From Staphylococcus warneri (GTDB taxonomy: Bacteria > Bacillota > Bacilli > Staphylococcales > Staphylococcaceae), in contig NZ_LR134269.1 in assembly GCF_900636385.1 (NCBI RefSeq), positions 248,001-312,000 on the forward strand: a stretch of 64,000 nt of DNA, written 5' to 3'. The notes below the pieces were generated by a model, which did not search any database, was not told the DNA's origin, and saw only the letters and a program-made list of their open reading frames with translations. A program made the translations under genes and the position numbers. This document shows positions 57,992 to 64,000 of the stretch, piece after piece (the stretch's first letter is position 1; each line of letters begins with the position of its first letter).

Positions 57992-59074
57992 ATGAAATGT
58001 CCAAATTGTGGTCATCAAGTCGAACAAGATGACGTTTTTTGTGGAGAATGTGGTACTAAATTAGACCGTCAATCTAAAGCAGTCACAGCCGCTGAAAATG
58101 ATATTCAAAAAGCAGACTCTAATACACAGTCTCATCATTCAACACAACCATCTAGTCACCACACGATCAATTCAACTAGCAATGCCTCACATGAACAATC
58201 ACAATCTATGAACCAAGATGCTTCATTTAATTCTATGAATCAACATACTGGATCTACAGAAAGTAGTTCAAACTCAAACTTCAATCATAGTCAACAGCAA
58301 CAAGCGTCAAACAATACTCATCAACAGCAATTCCAAAACCAGCAATATCAGCAACAACATCAACAATTCCAAAACCAGCAATATCAACAACAACCACATG
58401 GTTATCAAAAGCAACCTAACCAATTTAGTGAACAAGCTAAAGAGGTTACAGCTGAAAGTAAAGGGTTTTTCAAAAGTGCCTTTGTAGATCCAGACAGAGA
58501 AATTAAAAGTATACATACATTTAGTTTCAAATTATTAGGGTCACTTTTAGCAATTGGATTAATTTTAATAGCGATTATTTTATTCTTAGCTATTCCAGAA
58601 GAAGTATCTTTATTTACTTCAGAATCTAAAATTGTTTTTTCTATCATTTTTAGCTTAATTATTTTATTAGCTGCAATTGTAGGTGCAACGTTTGCTATTA
58701 CTAGATTAGTTGTAGTCCAAGCGATACCATTTAAAAAAGTACTTTCAGATTTTGTATTTATTAACAGTGTAACAGTAGCGACATTATTACTATCAATTAT
58801 TTTATTAATAATGGAAGCATATACGTTTGGTACAGTCGTTCTCATTTTATCTTTCGTTATACTTGTTACGTCAGGTGTTTATCTTATTGCTAAATATAGT
58901 GGTATTAATCACACTAGATTTTCTAGCTTTTACGGTATTATTATTTATTTAATTGTTATTTTCATTTTAATGAGAATATTTGGTGAAGTAACATTCTCAA
59001 GTATCTTAGAATCATTCAATGAAACAAAAGATTCATTATTTGACAGCTTATTTGGTGGGGGTAGTACGTTTTAA
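57992..59074 (+). CDS. Zinc-ribbon multi-TM protein, cassette copy 2
   Basis: A 360-residue paralogue of the 55745 protein: zinc ribbon (cysteines 3, 6, 17, 20), a longer Ser/Asn/Gln/His-rich linker, then about five helices with AKYSGINHTRFSSFYGIIIY near the end. The linker contains the unit FQNQQYQQQ twice, encoded by a near-perfect 36-base tandem repeat around 58328-58400, likely unstable in length. ATG 57992 follows GGGGG at seven bases; the frame extends 12 codons upstream. Its stop TAA overlaps the next ATG (TAATG), showing coupling. Confidence 0.82.
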   Translation: MKCPNCGHQVEQDDVFCGECGTKLDRQSKAVTAAENDIQKADSNTQSHHSTQPSSHHTINSTSNASHEQSQSMNQDASFNSMNQHTGSTESSSNSNFNHSQQQQASNNTHQQQFQNQQYQQQHQQFQNQQYQQQPHGYQKQPNQFSEQAKEVTAESKGFFKSAFVDPDREIKSIHTFSFKLLGSLLAIGLILIAIILFLAIPEEVSLFTSESKIVFSIIFSLIILLAAIVGATFAITRLVVVQAIPFKKVLSDFVFINSVTVATLLLSIILLIMEAYTFGTVVLILSFVILVTSGVYLIAKYSGINHTRFSSFYGIIIYLIVIFILMRIFGEVTFSSILESFNETKDSLFDSLFGGGSTF

Positions 59075-60423
59075 TGAAATATTGTAGTAATTGCGGTAAT
59101 CCTTTACGCCCAGACGTAAAGATATGTACAAATTGTGGTGCACCAGTTAATGGATCATCAAGTACATCACAATCAACTCAAAGTCAAGGAAATGCACAAC
59201 GACAACAAGGTTATAATAATGCGAATACACATCAACAGTATGAACCACAACCTAAGAAAAGTAAGAAAAAGGTTATCTTAATTATTTTGATTATTGCAGT
59301 GGTATTGGCTATGTTAATTGCCATTTTTGCAATCTTGAAACATCAATTTTCACCTGAAAGTCAAGCGGACAATATCGCACATGCAGTGAAAAAAGATGAT
59401 GCTAAAGGTCTAGCAAAACAAGTAACGTCAGATAATCATAAATTGAGTGAAGAAGAAGCAAGAGCATATTTAAATTACATTAAAGCTGAAGACGATTTAA
59501 CTAACGTTGCCAATCAAATTAAAAATAATACTAAAGAAATCAAGCAAGGTAAGTATAAAAGTTTATCAGTCAATGCGAATGATAATAATGTCTTGAATAT
59601 TGAGAAGAATGGTAAAAAATATTTATTCTTCGATAAGTATAACTTTAATATTCCGCAACAAACGGTATCCATTTATCCTAATGATAGTGGTGACATTACT
59701 TATACTTTTAATGGAGAGAAACACCATATTTCTGTTGAGAAAGAAGAAGAAAAAACGTTAGGCGCGTTCCCAATAGGCGACTATAATCTAAAAGCATCTA
59801 AGAAGATGGATGGCAAAACGTTTAATGGTGCGCTTGACATTAGTATGAGTGAAGATAAAGCTACTGCCAAGGAATCATTTAAACAAAAGCGTTTCACTGT
59901 GACAACTGAAGGCGGCTCAATGTTAGATGATATTAAAATCTATGTGAACGATAAAAATTCAGGAGATGAATCAAAAACGTATGGTCCATATGATCCTGAT
60001 GAAGAGGTAATTGTTTATGCACAAGGTACATTAGATGGTCAGTCATTTAAATCAAGTTCAGTGAATGTCTCAAGTGCAAGTAATGAAGATGATGGCGTAT
60101 CTGAAGTTACATTGAAATTTGATGAAGACGCGATTGATGACGCATATGATAAAAAAATGGATGAAGACGATGACAGTGACAGTAGCGACTCAGGTGAAGT
60201 GACAAGAAGTAATGTTATCGACAAAGTAGAATCATATGAAGGTCATAAATTAGATACAGATACGTATACGTATAAAGAACCTGAAAAAACGGATGACGGC
60301 AAATGGGGCTTCTCATTTGAAGATAAAGATGGAGACTTAGCCGGGTCATATACAGTTGACACAGATGATGGCTATGTAACAGAATATGATGAAGACGGCG
60401 AAAAAGTCGGTTCAGGTTACTAA
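59074..60423 (+). CDS. TcaA-like membrane protein, cassette copy 2, with extra C-terminal module
   Basis: A 449-residue protein: complete zinc ribbon (Cys4, 7, 18, 21), polar Gln-rich linker, one helix near 66-88, and TcaA-type extracellular domains (SPESQADNIAHAVKKDD, KLSEEEARAYLNYIK, KYLFFDKYNF, TYGPYDPDEEVIVYAQG). After an Asp/Ser linker near 365-375 it carries a C-terminal module (TRSNVIDKVESYEGHKLD ... DGEKVGSGY) that the copy-1 protein lacks but the lipoprotein ending at 42884 has. ATG overlaps the upstream stop by one base. S. aureus TcaA acts at the cell surface and alters glycopeptide response; a similar role is plausible. Confidence 0.82.
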   Translation: MKYCSNCGNPLRPDVKICTNCGAPVNGSSSTSQSTQSQGNAQRQQGYNNANTHQQYEPQPKKSKKKVILIILIIAVVLAMLIAIFAILKHQFSPESQADNIAHAVKKDDAKGLAKQVTSDNHKLSEEEARAYLNYIKAEDDLTNVANQIKNNTKEIKQGKYKSLSVNANDNNVLNIEKNGKKYLFFDKYNFNIPQQTVSIYPNDSGDITYTFNGEKHHISVEKEEEKTLGAFPIGDYNLKASKKMDGKTFNGALDISMSEDKATAKESFKQKRFTVTTEGGSMLDDIKIYVNDKNSGDESKTYGPYDPDEEVIVYAQGTLDGQSFKSSSVNVSSASNEDDGVSEVTLKFDEDAIDDAYDKKMDEDDDSDSSDSGEVTRSNVIDKVESYEGHKLDTDTYTYKEPEKTDDGKWGFSFEDKDGDLAGSYTVDTDDGYVTEYDEDGEKVGSGY

Positions 60424-60469
60424 GATTACCATGCTTTAAAGTTATCATTTTAATATTCTAGTTAAACAA

Positions 60470-60503
60470 AAGAAAGGGCCACTCTGATGAGTGGTCCTTT
60501 CTT
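60470..60503. terminator. Bidirectional terminator, TcaA-like/CocE genes
   Basis: AAGAAAGGGCCACTC (60470-60484) pairs with GAGTGGTCCTTTCTT (60489-60503), one G-T pair, four-base loop. Confidence 0.94.
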
Positions 60504-60517
60504 AAATATATATAACA

Positions 60518-62200
60518 TTATTTTGTAACTGGAACGATAAGTTGAGAATCATATTGTCCACCTGTATGAATATGATGAAGACCTTTGTTAACGCGTTCTT
60601 CATGTTCATAGCGTGTTTTCATACCAGGCGTACTATTACCTTTAACTACTTCACTACCTTTGACAACAACGACTAATGTTTCACCTTGTTTGAAACGTGT
60701 GCCAGATGGTAATAATTCGATTTCAACAGGAACAATGTCTCCTTTATTAAGTTTGAGCTCTTGTTCATGTTTATGCCAAGGTTGAGCGATAGTTGATTTG
60801 TCTTGGTCTAACTCACGATGAGATGCACGTAACCAACCTGTAGCTACTTGACCTTGTTCAATATGGTTGAAGTCTGGGAAGTGCACTTCGTTACCACGAC
60901 GATCTAGTTTCTTAATACCTGCGAATAAGTCCATATCGTCTGCATCATCTGTACTTACCCAAAGTTTTAAGTTCATATTTCCTACTAATTCTGTGTCATG
61001 ATCGAATGTATAGCTAAAGCGCACATCATCTTGTTCATTTTCAGAATCGTATTGAGTTGAACTTTCTTCATTGACAGCATTTTGATTTAAAGTTAAGTCT
61101 TTAGCATTTAGATATAAAGGTGTGTAGTTTGTATTTGGTAATGGGAATGCTGTTGCTGTTTTGAATTCACCTTTATAGAATTGATCCCTTACTTCATAAG
61201 TAACAGTTGGTGTTTCTTTCCAATCATTATCTTCTTCTTTAAGGTAATAATCGAAGAAGGCTTTTTGGCGTTCAAGGTTTTCTCGAGCATAATAGCTTTC
61301 CCATTCTTTACGACCATGGATATATAACCATTTGTCTTCTGAACTTGCTTGTTTAAAGCCTTCAAAAGAACCACGATTGTGTAAACCTTGTGTTGACCAA
61401 CTTGCGCAAGCTAGTAATGGTGTTTTAATTTGATGCAACGGTGCTTGACGTTGTTTCCAATAATCATCGAATAATGGATGGTCTTTTTGAGCTTGAACTA
61501 AATCTTCAATATTTGGATTATCAGTCCATCTTGCAAAAATACCTTGAACCCAGAAACGGAAGAAACCTGTATCAGGAATACCGCCATGGAAGGCTACTTC
61601 ACGATACATATCATTGAGTCCTTCCCAAGGAATCATAGCTTTTAAATGAGGAGGATTTAATGAAGCAACCCACCACTGAGTAACAGCTAGATAAGATACA
61701 CCATTGGTACCCACATTACCATTACTCCATTCTTGTTTTGCAGCCCATTCGATGACTTCATAGTAGTCTTCAGCTTCACGTTTTGACCAAGGTGATAGAA
61801 CACCATTTGATTTAGAACTACCTCTTAAAGCAAGTTTAACTACGACATAATCTTGAGGTACCCAGAATCCTGGATCTGGTGATTCTTCTGGTGTGAAACT
61901 AGAAGTTGGAATAGGACCTAATGTAGGCCATTGTGCGCCCATGTTAGTGATTTTAGGTTTATTATCTTTACCATAAGTGTCGGCTGACATGACAACAGGA
62001 AATTGACCTTCTTTATTCGGACGGAAAATATTGACGTATAATTTTTCGCCATCTTTCATTTCTACAGCCACATCTTTTTCCATAATCATTTCTTGATTAC
62101 CAAATTGTACACTATCTACAACGATATGATTAAGACCTTCTTTAACATCGTTAACATCTGTGACAGTTAATTGAGGATTACCTAATAAATTTCTTGTCAT
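60518..62200 (-). CDS. CocE/NonD family serine hydrolase (S15-like)
   Basis: A 560-residue alpha/beta hydrolase of the CocE/X-Pro dipeptidyl-peptidase family. The nucleophile serine is in the GVSYLAVTQWW elbow near residue 168; upstream ALRGSSKSNG and VNIFRPNKEGQFPVVM are family segments, and the C-terminal jelly-roll domain is intact (GNMNLKLWVSTDDADDMDLF). No signal peptide, so it is cytoplasmic. ATG 62200 follows AAAGGGTG; GTG 62209 lies inside that site. Substrates in the family are peptides, esters or amides. A TetR gene diverges from it and probably controls it. Confidence 0.87.
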   Translation of the reverse strand: MTRNLLGNPQLTVTDVNDVKEGLNHIVVDSVQFGNQEMIMEKDVAVEMKDGEKLYVNIFRPNKEGQFPVVMSADTYGKDNKPKITNMGAQWPTLGPIPTSSFTPEESPDPGFWVPQDYVVVKLALRGSSKSNGVLSPWSKREAEDYYEVIEWAAKQEWSNGNVGTNGVSYLAVTQWWVASLNPPHLKAMIPWEGLNDMYREVAFHGGIPDTGFFRFWVQGIFARWTDNPNIEDLVQAQKDHPLFDDYWKQRQAPLHQIKTPLLACASWSTQGLHNRGSFEGFKQASSEDKWLYIHGRKEWESYYARENLERQKAFFDYYLKEEDNDWKETPTVTYEVRDQFYKGEFKTATAFPLPNTNYTPLYLNAKDLTLNQNAVNEESSTQYDSENEQDDVRFSYTFDHDTELVGNMNLKLWVSTDDADDMDLFAGIKKLDRRGNEVHFPDFNHIEQGQVATGWLRASHRELDQDKSTIAQPWHKHEQELKLNKGDIVPVEIELLPSGTRFKQGETLVVVVKGSEVVKGNSTPGMKTRYEHEERVNKGLHHIHTGGQYDSQLIVPVTK

Positions 62201-62255
62201 TTGAATCACCCTTTTTGGTTTATTTTCTTTACACTTTTATCGTAAAGGGTTATGT

Positions 62256-62314
62256 GGTTAATTCCAATCATCAATGTAGATGATTTGTATGTTAACCAAC
62301 AAACACCTTATAAT
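62256..62314. promoter_or_regulatory. Nested palindrome and tetR promoter
   Basis: AATCATC-AATGTA-GATGATT (62266-62285) is a perfect palindrome, framed by GGTTAA (62256-62261) and TTAACC (62292-62297). TTGTAT (62285-62290)-N18-TATAAT (62309-62314) is a likely tetR promoter whose -35 overlaps the palindrome. It sits between the divergent hydrolase and tetR genes. Confidence 0.7.
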
Positions 62315-62346
62315 TGTTGGAAAGAAAGCTATAAGGAAGTGACATA

Positions 62347-62934
62347 ATGCCACAAGACCGACGTGTTAGAAAATCACAAGCAGCAATTAGACATGCTTTT
62401 ATCGATTTACTCCATAAATATGACTTAGAACAAATCACGGTTCAGCAAATATCAGATTTGGCAGATGTGAATCGTAGTACTTTTTATACTCATTACATAG
62501 ATAAATATGATTTATTAGAAAAGATGGAAGATGAACAAGTAGAAATAATAAGAACGTTTATTGAAGAGGGAGATGTATATAAAAATCAAACATTCTCTGC
62601 TGAAAGTATCCGCACGATTATGGAATTTTTAATAGGAAATATAGAAAAGAATATGGAATTTTATCAATTAATGTTTACGATGGGGAAAGATTCGAATTTA
62701 CATGAAAAGTTATATGAATTAATCACAGGTCATTTAAATCATTTTAAAAATGAAAACAATAAAATAGATGATATACCGTTTTCTTATTTTATGAGTTATG
62801 TATCAGGTGCTGGATTATCATTTATCCGACATTGGGTCGAGGATCCCAATCGCATTGCTAAAGATGATTTGATACAGCATTTTTACGATATAGTTAACAA
62901 TGGACCAGCTACGATAATTAGAAGAGGAGAATAA
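62347..62934 (+). CDS. TetR/AcrR family regulator
   Basis: A 195-residue regulator with an N-terminal TetR helix-turn-helix (FIDLLHKYDLEQITVQQISD, then VNRSTFYTHYIDKYDLLEKM, residues about 18-58) and a helical ligand domain ending in the SFIRHWVEDPNRIAKDDL segment common to the YxaF/DhaS-like group. AAGGAAG precedes ATG 62347. Divergent from the CocE-type hydrolase with a palindromic operator between, it likely represses both; the inducer is unknown. Confidence 0.88.
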   Translation: MPQDRRVRKSQAAIRHAFIDLLHKYDLEQITVQQISDLADVNRSTFYTHYIDKYDLLEKMEDEQVEIIRTFIEEGDVYKNQTFSAESIRTIMEFLIGNIEKNMEFYQLMFTMGKDSNLHEKLYELITGHLNHFKNENNKIDDIPFSYFMSYVSGAGLSFIRHWVEDPNRIAKDDLIQHFYDIVNNGPATIIRRGE

Positions 62935-62940
62935 AAGCAA

Positions 62941-62973
62941 AAGGTTGGGACACAAACTTTATGTCTCAACCTT
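62941..62973. terminator. Bidirectional terminator, tetR/VOC gene
   Basis: AAGGTTGGGACA (62941-62952) pairs with TGTCTCAACCTT (62962-62973) with one G-T pair. The same AGGTnnGGACA ... CTCAACCT words form the ends of the 40.8-41.1 kb element. Confidence 0.9.
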
Positions 62974-62983
62974 ATTATATAAA

Positions 62984-63436
62984 TTATGACTGTGGCATTG
63001 CGTTGTAATCTTGACCGTGTAACATCCATCTTACGCCGTATTTATCTGTAAATACGCCCATTTTACCGCCCCAGAATTGCTCTGATAATGGTAATTCAAC
63101 GTCGATAGAATCATGGTCTTTAATTTTATCATAGAAAGCTTCGACTCTTTCTACATCAGCTTGATCATTAATATCAAAATCAATTAATAATGAAATGCCG
63201 TTATTGATAGGTTGGATTCGGCTGAATGAATCCGCGCCTAAGATTTTCACCCCAACAATTTCAAATTCAGAATGCATTGTTGCCTCTTTGGCTTGCTCTT
63301 TAGTCATACCAAAATGTTCAGCTTGATCTTCGCCAACCTCTAAACGTTTAATATTTGTAGCGCCAAAAACCTCTTCATAATATTTAAGTGCTTCTTTTGT
63401 ATTTGGAAAAGCTAAATATGGTGATAATTGAGTCAT
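62984..63436 (-). CDS. VOC superfamily protein (PhnB/YjdN-like)
   Basis: A 150-residue protein of the glyoxalase/VOC fold, PhnB-like group: LSPYLAFPNTKEALKYYEEVFGA at the start and a C-terminal SEQFWGGKMGVFTDKYGVRWMLHG, the family's WGxxxGxxxDxxGxxW pattern. Members bind metals or small hydrophobic ligands; no function is fixed and many are misnamed as methyltransferases. ATG 63436 follows AAGGGG on the minus strand. It converges with the tetR gene at a shared terminator. Confidence 0.86.
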   Translation of the reverse strand: MTQLSPYLAFPNTKEALKYYEEVFGATNIKRLEVGEDQAEHFGMTKEQAKEATMHSEFEIVGVKILGADSFSRIQPINNGISLLIDFDINDQADVERVEAFYDKIKDHDSIDVELPLSEQFWGGKMGVFTDKYGVRWMLHGQDYNAMPQS

Positions 63437-63663
63437 AAAATACCCCTTGTTATTTTTATTTTATTGCTAACCACATCATACAATGTTTTATGTAAAAAGA
63501 ATAGAATTATGTATGATTAGTTTATTAATAATGGAAATAAGACTTAGTTTTCAATTGTATCGTTTATATGGATATATTAGGAAACTAGAAATATACTTTT
63601 TATGTATCGTTTATTGTATAATATTCATAAATTATATTATGCATTAAAAGGGAGGGGTTTCTT

Positions 63664-64000
63664 TTGATTGAAGCGGGCGAAATTTTAAAGAAAATGAAGA
63701 ACCAAAAAATCAATTATGACAAAGTTTTAAGGAAAATGATTCAACAATGGGAACAAAACGGGGAGCGACCTAAAATTTTATTACATAGTTGTTGTGCACC
63801 TTGTAGTACCTATACTTTAGAATTTTTAGCACAATATGCTGATATCGCGATATATTTTGCCAATCCCAATATTCACCCTAGGAGTGAATATTTAAGACGC
63901 GCTAAAGTTCAAGAAATGTTTGTCAATGATTTTAATGAACAGACAGGAGCTAATGTAAAATATATTGAAGCAGCTTATCAACCACATGAATTTATGAAAA
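63664..64000 (+). CDS. queH: Epoxyqueuosine reductase QueH, 5' part (cut by window end)
   Basis: The first 112 codons of a DUF208/QueH protein, which reduces epoxyqueuosine to queuosine in tRNA. The CCxPC cluster motif is clear (LLHSCCAPCSTYTLEFLA near residue 41), followed by YFANPNIHPRSEYLRRAK near 68, both diagnostic. Start is TTG 63664 after GGGAGGGG; a later in-frame ATG (63691) lacks a ribosome binding site. The rest of the gene is outside the window. Confidence 0.88.
   Translation, partial: MIEAGEILKKMKNQKINYDKVLRKMIQQWEQNGERPKILLHSCCAPCSTYTLEFLAQYADIAIYFANPNIHPRSEYLRRAKVQEMFVNDFNEQTGANVKYIEAAYQPHEFMK

Noticed and set aside
58307..58845. Open frames antisense to the Gln-rich linker gene
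   Set aside because: They are by-products of CAA/CAG-rich repeats read backward; no ribosome binding site.

Overview
The window is low-GC Firmicute DNA whose proteins and gene order match a Staphylococcus chromosome. The order nrdD-nrdG ... cudT-cudC-betB-betA ... acyl-CoA synthetase-mqo ... fda ... ldh ... panB-panC-panD is the one I know from staphylococci. A complete sulfate-assimilation cluster (cysH-J-I, siroheme genes, sat, cysC) points to a coagulase-negative species rather than S. aureus. I cannot name the species from sequence alone. There are no rRNA, tRNA, CRISPR, phage or transposase genes. Both ends cut a gene: cysH at the left and queH at the right.

Layout. 1-8.4 kb: sulfate to sulfide (PAPS/APS reductase, sulfite reductase, siroheme supply, a TauE-type exporter, ATP sulfurylase, APS kinase). 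8.5-10.9 kb: an M20 peptidase and an SsaA-like CHAP amidase under a WalR-type box. 11.1-15.4 kb: anaerobic growth (nrdDG behind two NrdR boxes, a 37-codon membrane ORF, a Dcu-type C4-dicarboxylate carrier). 15.7-21.7 kb: choline uptake and oxidation to glycine betaine, with the GbsR-type regulator cudC inverted inside the cluster. 21.8-27.0 kb: M20D amidohydrolase, MFS exporter, YozE, an ABM-domain protein and an MbcS-like acyl-CoA synthetase. 27.0-32.5 kb: carbon node (ppdK with its regulatory kinase/phosphotransferase, then mqo); the ppdK promoter region carries three perfect matches to the CcpN operator consensus and a cre-like site. 32.6-37.3 kb: GH1 glucosidase, a YciI protein, an autoregulated-looking PadR/TetX-like monooxygenase pair, and class I aldolase. 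37.4-43.5 kb: surface and lipoprotein genes, an NADH-oxidase-like flavoenzyme and a 290-nt highly folded repeat element. 43.8-48.7 kb: a class III PLP enzyme resembling isoleucine 2-epimerase, an amino-acid permease, a DUF1275 protein and a CidR-like LysR. 49.0-55.6 kb: ldh-alsS-alsD (lactate/acetoin) and pantothenate synthesis (panE-like, panB, panC, panD). 55.7-60.4 kb: two tandem copies of a two-gene cassette (zinc-ribbon multi-TM protein plus TcaA-like protein). 60.5-64 kb: CocE/S15 hydrolase with a divergent TetR regulator, a VOC protein and the start of queH.

Most genes are ordinary core or near-core metabolism. The regulatory DNA is the richest layer: NrdR, WalR, CcpN/cre and PadR sites can be read directly and fit their genes. 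The least explained items are the duplicated TcaA-like cassettes sharing a C-terminal module with a distant lipoprotein, two related folded repeats (18.1-18.3 kb and 40.8-41.1 kb), a two-hairpin structured stretch at 46.8-46.9 kb and a membrane gene that appears to start at ATT. Several starts were moved from the first in-frame ATG/GTG/TTG to one with a better ribosome binding site; each entry says so.
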